Assembly (NCBI RefSeq): GCF_002994635.1
Contig: NZ_PVNL01000102.1
Span: 1 to 43,922, forward strand
Length of the DNA stretch: 43,922 nt
Source of the DNA: Enhygromyxa salina
GTDB taxonomy: Bacteria; Myxococcota_A; Polyangia; Nannocystales; Nannocystaceae
Direction of reading: 5' to 3'
Shown here: piece after piece, positions 1 to 8,017 of the stretch
Layout: the number at the start of each line of letters is the position of its first letter
Numbering within the stretch: position 1 is the stretch's first letter
Notes under the pieces: generated by a model
Told to the model about the DNA's origin: nothing
Seen by the model: only the letters and a program-made list of their open reading frames with translations
Database searches by the model: none
Program-made: the position numbers and the translations under genes

Positions 1-1266
1 CTGCCAACCTTCGCGTACCTTGGCATCGACGGCGTCGGCATCTACCGCCTCGACGACGGCGGCCTGCATCTACACGTCCCCACGCGCTCGCCGATCATCG
101 ACCTGGTCGCGCGCGATCAACAACTCCTCATGCTCTCGGCGTCGGGCGTGCAGCGGGTCACGGGCGCCAACCAGAGCCAGACGGTCGCCGAGATCGATCG
201 CTCGATCGCAACGCAGCTTGGCAGCCTCGTCGCGCTCGACAGCCTCGACGGGCGGGAGCTCTGGGTTGCGGGACACGAGGCGGTCGGGCGCTTCGACGGC
301 ACCTGGACGATCACACCCCTGGCCGAGCTCGGTGACGCGTCGCCGGCTGCGTCGATCGACCTGGCGATCGACGCCGCGGGGATCCCTTGGCTGCAGCACG
401 GCCCGGTCCACCGCTACGAGCAGGGCAAATGGCAGCTGCTCGAGCTCCCGACCGCACCGCTCGCCCTGTGGCCTGCCACCAGCAGCGGCGCGATGTTCCT
501 GCACCTTGGCTGCGGCGGCGAGCCGAGCACCTGCACGCTCGCGCGGTACGCCGACGGTGTGGCCAAGCCCGCTGTCGCCCCAGCGGGGGACTGCCGTGAG
601 CTCCCTGCGCTCGCGCTCAGCTCCGACGGCTCGCGGGCGGTGCTCGGTGGTCGCTGCGGTCTGCTCCGCCTGCGCCTCGACACACCCGAGCTCACGACCG
701 AGCTGCTGCCCGCGCGGGCGGGTGGCTGGACCGGGCAGCCGCTGCGCAGCCTCGCCATCGACGACAGCGGCCGGGTCTGGGTTGGCACCAACGACGGCCT
801 GACCCTCGTCGACGCGGGCGCCGAAGCCAGCGTTCAAGAAATAGCGATCGGTGAGCTCGTCGAAATGTCGGGCGCGATCACCAACTTGATCGTCAGCGGC
901 CAGGGTCCGTCGGCGCCGGCTCGCGGTCAGGTCCGGACCGGCGGGCTGCAGGCCACGATCGTGACCGAGGTCGCGGGCGTGAAGCAGCCGCGCGTGGGCG
1001 CGACGGTCGAGCTGTGCAGCCGACTTCCGCTTGGCGGTGAGCTGCCACCAGACCCGACCCGCTCGCCCTGCGCCGGAGTGGAGCCCACCCACGTGGCCGT
1101 GACCGACACCAACGGCACATTCGTCGTCGAGTCGCTGCCGATCTCCAATTATTACGTTGGCGTGGAGATCGACGGTCGCTGGGCCCGCGGCGTGCCGAAG
1201 GCGCTGCACATGCGCGCGGGCATGACCGGCAACGTCGGTAAGATCGTCGTCACCGTGTCCGAGTGA
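1..1266 (+). CDS. Beta-propeller-like protein, 3' part (partial)
   Basis: The frame is open from the first base, so the gene starts outside the window; 421 residues are visible. Repeated short strands such as 'ELWVAGHEAVGRFDG' and 'GRVWVGTNDGLTLVD' match the two-component-regulator type propeller repeat (Reg_prop), with the conserved WVGT-G-GL pattern. The last roughly 110 residues resemble a carboxypeptidase-regulatory-like or transthyretin-like beta sandwich ('VTDTNGTFVVESLPISNYYV'), which usually acts as a binding module on exported proteins. No kinase or DNA-binding domain follows, so this looks like an exported binding protein rather than a hybrid sensor. Substrate unknown. The gene is convergent with the DUF1328 gene at 1333-1512. 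Confidence 0.7.
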   Translation: MPTFAYLGIDGVGIYRLDDGGLHLHVPTRSPIIDLVARDQQLLMLSASGVQRVTGANQSQTVAEIDRSIATQLGSLVALDSLDGRELWVAGHEAVGRFDGTWTITPLAELGDASPAASIDLAIDAAGIPWLQHGPVHRYEQGKWQLLELPTAPLALWPATSSGAMFLHLGCGGEPSTCTLARYADGVAKPAVAPAGDCRELPALALSSDGSRAVLGGRCGLLRLRLDTPELTTELLPARAGGWTGQPLRSLAIDDSGRVWVGTNDGLTLVDAGAEASVQEIAIGELVEMSGAITNLIVSGQGPSAPARGQVRTGGLQATIVTEVAGVKQPRVGATVELCSRLPLGGELPPDPTRSPCAGVEPTHVAVTDTNGTFVVESLPISNYYVGVEIDGRWARGVPKALHMRAGMTGNVGKIVVTVSE

Positions 1267-1279
1267 AGGCAGCCAGAAA

Positions 1280-1309
1280 CGAGGGCTCGGTGGGGTCCCG
1301 AGCACCTCG
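1280..1309. terminator. Possible hairpin between convergent genes
   Basis: A six-base stem, GCTCGG at 1285-1290 with CCGAGC at 1298-1303, is flanked by a four-base outer pairing CGAG/CTCG at 1280-1283 and 1306-1309. It lies in the gap between two converging genes. No T tract follows, so the terminator role is weakly supported. Confidence 0.3.
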
Positions 1310-1332
1310 CTTGATGAGCTGCGGACCGAGGT

Positions 1333-1512
1333 CTAGACTGGGGCCCCGCTGCCTCGCCTGAGCAGGTGAATCACTCCCGTGGCAACGGCGAACACCAAGA
1401 ACACCCAGAACAGAATCTGCGCGATGGAGGCGGCTCCTGCCGCGATCCCGGTGAACCCAAACACCGCGGCGATGATCGCGATGATGAAAAATACGAGTGC
1501 GTAGTACAGCAT
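1333..1512 (-). CDS. DUF1328 small membrane protein (YtjA-like)
   Basis: This 59-residue protein starts MLYYALVFFIIAIIAAVFGF and continues as two hydrophobic segments separated by a Gly/Ala turn (GIAAGAAS), ending in a short Arg-rich tail (LLRRGSGAPV). This is the signature of the DUF1328/YtjA family of tiny inner-membrane proteins, usually 50-60 residues, often found among stress-induced genes. A ribosome binding site AGGAG lies about 8 bases before the ATG at 1512. Function is not established for the family. Its neighbour upstream on the same strand is the DUF2383 gene, 93 bases away, so co-transcription is possible. Confidence 0.85.
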   Translation of the reverse strand: MLYYALVFFIIAIIAAVFGFTGIAAGAASIAQILFWVFLVFAVATGVIHLLRRGSGAPV

Positions 1513-1605
1513 GACTGGTTCTCCTGTTCGTGCGCCGTTGATCGACGCTGTGAGTCGGTCTGGGCAGCGAGGCGACGGCGCCCCGCTGCGTCGAGTGGGA
1601 TTGAG

Positions 1606-2046
1606 TCAGACGCGGCGCCGGAGGGCAGCGAGGGTGTCGTGGGTGCGACGCTGCTCCGGCATGATCTGCTCGATCATGAACGCGCGGGTGCCCGCCGTCA
1701 GTGAATCCAGCTTGTCGTTGTAGAGGTTCTTGCCGTGGTCCTCGCCCTCCTCGATCACGTTGATCGCGGCTGACTTGCCAAACACCTTCGCCCCGCCCTC
1801 GACGAGCTTGGCGAACGACCCCCAGGCACCCGATGAAGCGTCAGGCGTACCGCTGAGCTCCCTGATCCTCGACTCGATCTGGGTCACGCGCTTTTGGTGT
1901 GACGTACGCAAGACGCGGAGCTCCTCCTTCATCTGAGGATCGTCGAACTTCTCGATGCATTGGGTATACGTCTCTACGGCGGCTCGCTCGCCGCGCAAAA
2001 ACTCATTGAGGTGGTCAATATCCTGCTTCGTGGACGTGGCGTTCAT
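1606..2046 (-). CDS. PA2169-type ferritin-like four-helix protein (DUF2383)
   Basis: The protein of 146 residues starts at the ATG at 2046 (MNATSTKQDIDHLNEFLRGE). A longer frame runs to 2133, but the upstream residues look non-coding and the family normally begins with a short lead-in to the 'LN-FLRGE-AAVETY' helix seen here. Residues 10-110 match DUF2383, a ferritin-like helical bundle with Glu-rich helices ('GERAAVETYTQCIEKF', 'EELRVLRTSHQKRVTQI'). The C-terminal region ends in basic residues. Metal binding is plausible but unproven. Members often sit beside CsbD, BON and DUF1328 genes, as here. It is divergent from the sigma-54 regulator at 2341 across a 294-base gap. Confidence 0.8.
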   Translation of the reverse strand: MNATSTKQDIDHLNEFLRGERAAVETYTQCIEKFDDPQMKEELRVLRTSHQKRVTQIESRIRELSGTPDASSGAWGSFAKLVEGGAKVFGKSAAINVIEEGEDHGKNLYNDKLDSLTAGTRAFMIEQIMPEQRRTHDTLAALRRRV

Positions 2047-2340
2047 GGTGTCCCTAGTGTGCACGACACCGGCCAGTCGTCGCGGCAGTTCGTCAGGTTT
2101 GAATCGGAAATTTCGCGCGTCATCGCGAGTCAATCACCGTACAAATTGCTGGCTCTGTCCGCGTGCCGACAGGGAATGCATGACCGCGCACAATTAGCCA
2201 TCGGTGCTGCAATCATGGCAGCGCATGGCAACAGCCCGTCCGTCGGACGAAAGCGTCAGCGACCGACGACGCGCGGACCCGGGGCACGGGCGAACCGGCG
2301 TACTGGATGTGGAGGTCAATGCTTGCTAGGGTCACGCCCC
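2047..2340. other. Divergent intergenic region
   Basis: This 294-base gap separates the DUF2383 gene from the sigma-54 regulator and should hold both promoters. I see a small inverted repeat CTGTC/GACAG (2155-2159 and 2168-2172, eight-base loop). A TAGGGT at 2327-2332 lies eight bases before the GTG start. No convincing -24/-12 element and no small gene were found. Confidence 0.5.
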
Positions 2341-3804
2341 GTGACAAGCCGAATCCTGATCGTCGACGACGACGCTGATCCACGCGAGTTACTCTGCGCC
2401 AATCTCAGGGAGCGCGGATACGAGGCGCGATCGGTCCACTCTGGGGAGCAGGCGCTGGCGTTGCTGCAGAGCGAGGCGTTTGATGCGCTCATTACCGACA
2501 TTCAAATAGGGGAGCTGACGGGGTTCGAGCTGTGCAGGCACGTCCGCGAGGGCTGGCCCGACATTCCTGCGATCGTGCTGACCGGGCGAGCGGACACCCA
2601 GACGGTGGTCGCGGCGCTGCGCGCGGGAGCGCATGACTTCGTCGCCAAGTCCGACGACACCGAAGATGTGTCGCGACGGCTCGAGCGCGCGCTGCAACAG
2701 GCCCGGCTGGTCCGCGAGGTCAGCCAGATGCGGCGCACGTCGGGGCCATCCGCGCAGCCAACCAACAACGGCACGAACAACGGCACGACCAACGGCACGA
2801 CCAACGGCACAAACGGTACGAACGGCACCACGATGATCGGCGAGAGCCCCGCGCTGGCGCGCACGCAGAGCCTGATCGCGCGGGTCGCCGACGCCGACGT
2901 CCCCGTGCTCGTCACGGGCGAGAGCGGCGTCGGCAAAGAACTGGTCGCTCGCGAGCTGCATCGCCAGAGCCGCCGCGGGCGAGAGCCGTTCGTGGCGATC
3001 AACTGCGCGGCGATCCCCCGTGAGCTGCTCGAGAGCGAGCTGTTTGGGCATGTTCGCGGCGCGTTCACGGGGGCCAGCCGCGCGCGCAGCGGGCTGTTCG
3101 TGGAGGCGGGCCGTGGCACCTTGTTCCTCGACGAGATCGCCGAGCTGCCGATCGAGATGCAGCCCAAGCTGCTGCGCGCCCTGCAAGAGCGACAGGTTCG
3201 CGCGGTCGGCAGCGATCGCATGATGGGCTTCGACGCGCGCGTGGTCACGGCGACAAACGGCGACCTCGAGACGCAGGTCGAGCTGGGTCGGTTTCGAGAA
3301 GACCTGTATTACCGGATCAACGTCGTGAACGTGCACATTCCGCCGCTTCGCGCGCGCGGGCGCGACGTGCTGCTGTTGGCCCAGCATTTTCTCGAGCGCG
3401 CGGCCACGCGCAGCGGCCGTCCGATCCAGGGGATCAGCGCAGCGGTTGCCGCCAAGCTGCTGGCCTACGAGTGGCCGGGCAACGTGCGCGAGCTCGAGAA
3501 CTGCATCGAGCGCGCGGTCGCGCTGGCCTGCTACGACGAGCTGACCGTCGCCGACCTCCCCGACAGAATCTGCAACTACGAGCTGGGCGAGCAGGTGCCC
3601 GAGACGCCGCTACCCGAAGAATGGCTGACGCTCAGTGAATTGGAGGGTCGGTATATTCGTAAGGTCGTTCACGCGGTCAAGGGCAACAAGAGCCGCGCGG
3701 CCGAGATCCTGGGTCTGGCCAGGCGCACCCTCTACCGTCGCCTCGATCGGCTGAGCTGTGACTCGCCTGACGGCTTGCAGCAGGAGCTGCAAGAGGGCGC
3801 CTGA
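2341..3804 (+). CDS. Orphan NtrC-family sigma-54 response regulator
   Basis: The 487-residue protein has three parts. A receiver (about 1-120) has acidic pocket D9-D11, phospho-acceptor D53, T81 and K103. The AAA+ domain (about 168-400) has Walker A GESGVGKE at 193-200, the sigma-54-contacting GAFTGA loop at 240-245 and Walker B LFLDE near 264. A Fis-type helix-turn-helix forms the C-terminus (about 440-480, 'RAAEILGLARRTLYRRL'). The linker (about 140-166) is an unusual Asn-Gly-Thr repeat. I chose the GTG at 2341 because the receiver begins there; the frame is open much further upstream but that stretch is not receiver-like. No histidine kinase is adjacent, so its partner is elsewhere. By position it may control the flanking stress-type genes. 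Confidence 0.93.
   Translation: MTSRILIVDDDADPRELLCANLRERGYEARSVHSGEQALALLQSEAFDALITDIQIGELTGFELCRHVREGWPDIPAIVLTGRADTQTVVAALRAGAHDFVAKSDDTEDVSRRLERALQQARLVREVSQMRRTSGPSAQPTNNGTNNGTTNGTTNGTNGTNGTTMIGESPALARTQSLIARVADADVPVLVTGESGVGKELVARELHRQSRRGREPFVAINCAAIPRELLESELFGHVRGAFTGASRARSGLFVEAGRGTLFLDEIAELPIEMQPKLLRALQERQVRAVGSDRMMGFDARVVTATNGDLETQVELGRFREDLYYRINVVNVHIPPLRARGRDVLLLAQHFLERAATRSGRPIQGISAAVAAKLLAYEWPGNVRELENCIERAVALACYDELTVADLPDRICNYELGEQVPETPLPEEWLTLSELEGRYIRKVVHAVKGNKSRAAEILGLARRTLYRRLDRLSCDSPDGLQQELQEGA
2761..2832 (+). repeat. Asn-Gly-Thr coding repeat (interdomain linker)
   Basis: Repeated AACGGCAC-type units encode NNGT, TNGT and NGT motifs between the receiver and AAA+ domains of the regulator. 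It reads as a flexible polar linker. At the DNA level it is a short tandem repeat that could vary in length by slippage. Confidence 0.85.
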
Positions 3805-3846
3805 GCGAGCGCGTCGGGTGGTTTTCGGCGCGCTCGCTCAGGCGCC
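3796..3846. terminator. 18-bp perfect inverted repeat between convergent genes
   Basis: The left arm 3796-3813 (GGCGCCTGAGCGAGCGCG) is perfectly complementary to the right arm 3829-3846, with a 15-base loop. The left arm contains the regulator's stop codon, and the right arm ends four bases before the CsbD stop codon at 3850-3852. Position between two converging genes and perfect symmetry suggest a bidirectional terminator. There is no clear T tract on either side, so a factor-binding or mRNA-protecting role is also possible. Confidence 0.6.
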
Positions 3847-3849
3847 TCT

Positions 3850-4047
3850 CTAGATCTGCGCGAGGAACTCGTCCGCTTGTTTCTCGGCCCACTCCTTGGA
3901 TTCGCCGTAGCGTTGCTGAAGCTTGGCGACGAGTTGCTGCCGACGACCCTTGGCCTGCTCGAGATCTTGGTCGGTCAGCTTGCCCCACTTGGTGCGAGCC
4001 TTGCCAACGAGCTCATCCCACTTTCCCTCGACTTGTGTCCAGTTCAT
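3850..4047 (-). CDS. CsbD family stress protein
   Basis: The 65-residue protein (MNWTQVEGKWDELVGKARTK...) carries the CsbD signature: WTQVEGKW-ELVGKA--KWGKLTDQDL, followed by a charged helix. CsbD-like proteins are small, hydrophilic and commonly induced by general stress; their molecular role is unknown. A strong ribosome binding site (AAAGGAGA) sits seven bases before the ATG at 4047, which decides this start over an in-frame ATG ten codons upstream. The gene lies 35 bases downstream of the BON lipoprotein gene on the same strand, so the two probably form one transcript. Confidence 0.92.
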   Translation of the reverse strand: MNWTQVEGKWDELVGKARTKWGKLTDQDLEQAKGRRQQLVAKLQQRYGESKEWAEKQADEFLAQI

Positions 4048-4082
4048 CGTGTGTCTCCTTTCCCCTGAGTCGCTCACCCTGC

Positions 4083-4718
4083 TCAGGGCTGGTCCTGTTT
4101 CGACGCCTTGGTGTGTTCCATCCCTTGACCCTGTTCCTGACCGTGCCCCTGAGCCTGCCCCTGATCCTGAGGCTGACCGCCCTGGACCTGTAGCTCGTTG
4201 TCGACGCGAATCACGCCCTTCACGGCCGACGCGATGCGCTCGGCGCTGTCCTTGGCCAGCTGGTCCTCGACGACACCAGACAGGTAGACGACGCCCTCGA
4301 CGACGTCGACGTCGATGTTGACGCGTCGGACCTCAGGATCGCCCAGCAGCCGCGCGCCGACGGCGGCCGAGATCAATGCGTCACTCCGGGTGCTCTCAGA
4401 CTCCGATTCGTCGGACTCGATCATCAGCTTGTTGACGACCCTGTTGACGCCTTCGGTCGTCTGGGCCACCTGCTCGGCCCTGTCAGCGATCCTCTGGTTG
4501 TCGACCTCGCCGCGCAAGGTCACGACGCCATCGATGACGTCGACGTCAATCTCGTAGCGTCGGATGTCTGGATCTGCGCTGAGTCGGAGGCCAACCCGAG
4601 ACTCGAGCTGATTGTCGTCGGCTCGAGCGTCCATCGTTCGGGTGGTCGCGCAGCCGGAGATAGCCACTGGTGCGAGGAGAAGCAGCGGTAACAGAGTGAC
4701 GGAAATGATGCGTTTCAT
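4083..4718 (-). CDS. Double-BON-domain lipoprotein
   Basis: The 211-residue protein has a signal peptide with a lipobox (AISGC, lipidated Cys23). Two BON domains follow, about 35-105 and 110-182, each with the pattern 'D-DV--GVV-L-G-V' and a closing 'GV-RV-N-L'. BON domains in OsmY, DolP and related proteins bind phospholipid or help keep the envelope intact. The last 30 residues are a Gln/Gly-rich tail. An acidic Asp-Glu-Ser stretch joins the two domains. The start ATG at 4718 follows a GAGAGAACC ribosome-binding-like sequence. With CsbD just downstream it looks like an envelope-stress transcript. Confidence 0.9.
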   Translation of the reverse strand: MKRIISVTLLPLLLLAPVAISGCATTRTMDARADDNQLESRVGLRLSADPDIRRYEIDVDVIDGVVTLRGEVDNQRIADRAEQVAQTTEGVNRVVNKLMIESDESESESTRSDALISAAVGARLLGDPEVRRVNIDVDVVEGVVYLSGVVEDQLAKDSAERIASAVKGVIRVDNELQVQGGQPQDQGQAQGHGQEQGQGMEHTKASKQDQP

Positions 4719-5017
4719 GGTTCTCTCGTTTGTGTCCGGTTCTCGCTGAACCTGGCGACGTGGTGTTGCAAGTTCGGAGCCACACCGAACGCGTGGCTGA
4801 TCGTCTCATGCGCGCTCGTGCGCCGCGCCCTTCCGTGTCGAATTGGCCGCTGAGCTCGCAACTGTGCCTAAACGTCACATTCGGGGCGGCACCCGGTCGC
4901 AGGCTCGGCTGGAGATCAGATCAGTCCGTCAGCTTTGCGCGATGCTGACAACGCGGACGCGTGAAAACGCGCAGGCCAAGCGACAATGTTGTGGGACAAT
5001 CGGGGAAGGAGAAGCAC
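4719..5017. other. Divergent intergenic region
   Basis: This 299-base gap lies between the BON lipoprotein gene (minus) and the small lipoprotein gene (plus). It is less GC-rich in its right part (GACAATGTTGTGGGACAATC near 4982-5001), where a promoter for the plus-strand gene is likely. I see no coding sequence or RNA gene in it. Confidence 0.45.
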
Positions 5018-5371
5018 ATGACTGATCCCCACAAACGCCCCCGTATTGTCGTTCCCATGCTGTTTGCTCTGGCAGCCGCTGCCAGCATCACGTTCGGCGC
5101 GTGTCGGCAGGACGATGAAGATGAGGATGATTTTGACGTGCCCATGGACGTGAGGAATTCTTGCGAGGATTACTGCGAACAGCGGAAATTGTGCAAAGAC
5201 GAGACAAACGAAGAGAAGTGTCGCAATAACTGCATTGACGCCATGACCAACTGTCAAGTCGACGAACTCGACGCTGCGCTCGACCAGCTCGACCAGTGCG
5301 GGTCCGAGAGCTGCGACGACTTCATCGGGTGCACGATCAACGTCGGCGCGCAGTGCATCTTCGGACTTTAG
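5018..5371 (+). CDS. Small Cys-rich acidic lipoprotein
   Basis: The 117-residue product starts at the ATG at 5018, five bases after a strong AAGGAG; an in-frame ATG at 4961 has no such signal. The leader MTDPHKRPRIVVPMLFALAA ends in a lipobox-like ASITFGAC. Mature sequence begins with a run of Asp/Glu, then a domain with about ten Cys in spacings such as C-x3-C-x5-C and C-x3-C, suggesting disulfides outside the cytoplasm. This is a common type of small myxobacterial lipoprotein with no known function. It is convergent with the oxidoreductase at 5390-7006. Confidence 0.75.
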   Translation: MTDPHKRPRIVVPMLFALAAAASITFGACRQDDEDEDDFDVPMDVRNSCEDYCEQRKLCKDETNEEKCRNNCIDAMTNCQVDELDAALDQLDQCGSESCDDFIGCTINVGAQCIFGL

Positions 5372-5376
5372 TCCGA
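5361..5376. terminator. Small perfect hairpin over a stop codon
   Basis: TCGGAC (5361-5366) pairs with GTCCGA (5371-5376) across the loop TTTA; the TAG stop at 5369-5371 lies in the structure. It sits at the junction of two converging genes. Short, with no T tract, so only a candidate terminator. Confidence 0.35.
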
Positions 5377-5389
5377 GACGAGCGCGTCG

Positions 5390-7006
5390 TTACCCGCCCG
5401 CGGTCTGGTTGAGCGTCTCCATGACCACGTTGCGCCCGGTGATCGCGGAGACCGTCAAATAACCCGAGAACAGGGCGGCCCCGATCCCGGCCGTCACCAC
5501 GTCCTGTCCGGTCAAGTACAGGTTCGTGATCGGCGAGCGCGGGCGCAAGAACTTGCCCTCGAAGCGGCCGGGATCGTGGCTGAGCCCGTAGATCTCACCG
5601 TGTTGATACGCGGTGAAGTGCTTGGTGCTCAGCGGCGTCGACAGCTCGTGATAGGCGACCGCGTCGCGGGTCTGGGGCTCGACCGCGTACAGCTGCTCGA
5701 GCATGCGCTGTGAGAACGCGGCCTTGTAGGCCTCGTACTCGTCACCGCGCTTTTTCCACGGCTTGGCGTCCCACTTGGCGAACCGCTCCCACGGGGCGAA
5801 GGTGATGATCTCGATCGTGCTCTTGCCGGGGTAGCGGCGCTCGAAGTCGGGATCTTTGGCGCCGGGGAACGAGATGTAGATGACGGGGAAGGGGGCGTTC
5901 TCGTCGTCCGCGAAGCGCTGGATGTTGCGGTCGTGGTCGTACTCGTTGGCCGGGTAGATCCAGTAGTTGGCCTTGGGCAGGTTCAGCGCGGCCGCCGACT
6001 TGTCGAGCCCAATATAGAGGCTGAGGTGCGCGGCGGACGGTTCGATGCGCTGCAGCTGCGGGGCAAACCCGACCCGGGCCCGGTCGCTGGCGGGCAGCAG
6101 CGCGCCGTAGGTGTTGAGCGCCCCGGCGTTGCTGATGATCATGTCTGCGCGCAGGACCCGGCCGTCCTCGAGCTTGACGCCGACCGCCTTGCCGTCCTCG
6201 ATCACGATCTCGTCCACGCCCGCGTTGGTCAGCAGCATCCCGCCGCCGGCCTCGATCTTGGGCGCGATGGTCTCGGCGAACCGGGCCGAGCCGCCGATCG
6301 GGTAATTGCCGCCAAAGAAGTAGTGCTTGGCGACCGAGGCGTGCATGGCAAACGCGCTCTGCTTGGGGGGCAGGCCGTAGTCGCCGTACTGTCCGGTCAA
6401 TACGCCGATCAGCTTGGCGTTGTCGGTGATGCCGCGCAGCACCTCGTAGGTGGTCTTGCGGGTGTGGGCCAGGTACGGGCGGCGCATGAACGGCGCGGCC
6501 ACGAACCCGGCCACGCCCGACAGCGCCTTCTCGGCGTAAAAGCTGCGCGCGGCCTTGGACGCGGCGAACACGGCCGAGACGTACTCGTCGATCGCGGCGC
6601 CGTCTTTGGCGTCGGGAAATTGTTCGCGCAGGCCGTCCTTGAAATTTTGCACGCCCGAGCGCAGCGGAAACTCTTCGTCGCCGAACACGATCCGGTCGTA
6701 GACCTCGCCCATGCCCTCCCACTTCAGCTCGCCGTCGGTGATGTGGTTGAACAGCTGGCCGAGCACGCTGCGGTCGCGGTGGACCTCGCCGACGTAGTGC
6801 ACGCCCACGTCCCACTCGTAGCCCTTGCGCTTGAAGGTGTGCGTGAAGCCGCCGATCACGTAGTGGCGCTCGAGCACCAGCACCCGCTTGCCCATGTTCG
6901 AGAGCAGCGCGGCGCTGGCCAGGCCGCCGAGCCCCGAGCCGATCACGATCGCGTCCCAGCGCTCGTCGACGTCGCTCTGCTTGTAGGATCGCCCGACCTT
7001 GGTCAC
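5390..7006 (-). CDS. CrtI/RetSat-like FAD-dependent oxidoreductase
   Basis: The 538-residue protein opens with a dinucleotide-binding fold (about 18-45: IVIGSGLGGLASAALLSNMG then VLVLERH) followed by 'GGFTHTFKRKGYEWDVGVHY'. This combination is typical of phytoene desaturase/carotene isomerase relatives and all-trans-retinol 13,14-reductase (RetSat). The C-terminus has the flavin-contacting 'NLYLTGQDVVTAGIGAALFSG'. The likely role is saturation or isomerisation of a polyene lipid; the substrate cannot be told from sequence. No carotenoid genes are nearby. The start is a GTG at 7006 without a clear ribosome binding site; TATAGG lies seven bases upstream. Confidence 0.88.
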   Translation of the reverse strand: MTKVGRSYKQSDVDERWDAIVIGSGLGGLASAALLSNMGKRVLVLERHYVIGGFTHTFKRKGYEWDVGVHYVGEVHRDRSVLGQLFNHITDGELKWEGMGEVYDRIVFGDEEFPLRSGVQNFKDGLREQFPDAKDGAAIDEYVSAVFAASKAARSFYAEKALSGVAGFVAAPFMRRPYLAHTRKTTYEVLRGITDNAKLIGVLTGQYGDYGLPPKQSAFAMHASVAKHYFFGGNYPIGGSARFAETIAPKIEAGGGMLLTNAGVDEIVIEDGKAVGVKLEDGRVLRADMIISNAGALNTYGALLPASDRARVGFAPQLQRIEPSAAHLSLYIGLDKSAAALNLPKANYWIYPANEYDHDRNIQRFADDENAPFPVIYISFPGAKDPDFERRYPGKSTIEIITFAPWERFAKWDAKPWKKRGDEYEAYKAAFSQRMLEQLYAVEPQTRDAVAYHELSTPLSTKHFTAYQHGEIYGLSHDPGRFEGKFLRPRSPITNLYLTGQDVVTAGIGAALFSGYLTVSAITGRNVVMETLNQTAGG

Positions 7007-7083
7007 GGCTGCGCCTATACCGGACCTGGCGCGCTTCGGCCACCCCGGCGCCTGTCTGGGTCCTGGCGCGCGGCCTGCTCGCC

Positions 7084-7977
7084 GTGCTTGCGCGCTCGCG
7101 CGTTGTTGGGCGACGATCGGGTGTGCGTCGCTTGCCTGTTGTTGCCCTGGTCGCCCTCGCGCTGTTGGCCTGTAGGGGCGAGCCCGGGACTGAGACCGGC
7201 ACGGGCGTGACGCTGGGCGCCACCTCGCTCGGCAGCGGCGACGGAGACGACGCCGACACGGGCGGCACGGACGAGACCACCGGTGGGCCCAAGCTCGACA
7301 TGTCTGGCGACGAGACCGAGGGCACCTCCGGCGACACCGTCGGCGGAGAATGTGCGGACATTGTCGCGACGATCCGTGACTTTCGGGTGGGTCACCCCGA
7401 CTTTCAGGCGTTCAGCGGCGACGTGGCCACGCCGGGGCTGGTCGAGCCGATGCTGGGCGCCGATCAAAAGCCGGTGTTCAGCGGTCTGGTCGTGGATCCG
7501 CCGCAGATGACCAGCGCCGACAACTTCGCGCAGTGGTACGCGGACGTCGACGGCGTGAATCAGTCGTTCTCGATCTCGCTGCCGCTGATGCCCGAGGGCG
7601 AGGACCTGCAGGTGTTCGACGATCAGACCTTCTTCCCGATCGACGCGATGGGCTGGGGCGACGAGGGCCTGACCGACGGCATGGGCGTCGCCCACAATTT
7701 CTTGTTCACCACCGAGATCCACACCACCTTCATCTACGAGGCTGGGCAGACCTTCACCTTCATTGGCGACGATGATCTGTGGCTGTTCATCGATGGTGAG
7801 CTGGTCATCGATCTTGGCGGCCTGCACCCGGCGCAGTCGGGCACCGCGACGCTCGACCAGCTCGGGCTGACGCCGGGCAAGAGCTACCCGATGGACATCT
7901 TCCACGCGGAGCGCCGCTCGACCGACTCCACGTTTCGAATCGAGACCACGATCGCCTGCTTCACGCCTGTCGAGTGA
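7084..7977 (+). CDS. Fibro-slime domain lipoprotein
   Basis: The product of up to 297 residues has a hydrophobic leader with a lipobox (LALLAC), then a low-complexity Gly/Thr/Asp linker of about 60 residues. The C-terminal 200 residues match the fibro-slime domain: 'TIRDFRVGHPDF' at the start, then a PA14-like core 'FTFIGDDDLWLFIDGELVID' and 'DIFHAERRSTDSTFRIET'. Fibro-slime domains occur on secreted proteins of slime moulds and myxobacteria and are thought to bind matrix carbohydrate. A GTG at 7123 would give a tidier leader (MRRLPVVALVALALLAC) and may be the true start. It is divergent from the oxidoreductase. Confidence 0.85.
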   Translation: MLARSRVVGRRSGVRRLPVVALVALALLACRGEPGTETGTGVTLGATSLGSGDGDDADTGGTDETTGGPKLDMSGDETEGTSGDTVGGECADIVATIRDFRVGHPDFQAFSGDVATPGLVEPMLGADQKPVFSGLVVDPPQMTSADNFAQWYADVDGVNQSFSISLPLMPEGEDLQVFDDQTFFPIDAMGWGDEGLTDGMGVAHNFLFTTEIHTTFIYEAGQTFTFIGDDDLWLFIDGELVIDLGGLHPAQSGTATLDQLGLTPGKSYPMDIFHAERRSTDSTFRIETTIACFTPVE

Positions 7978-8017
7978 CACCCCTGGTTGGCGGTTGTGGT
8001 GACGGCCTGAGCGCGGG

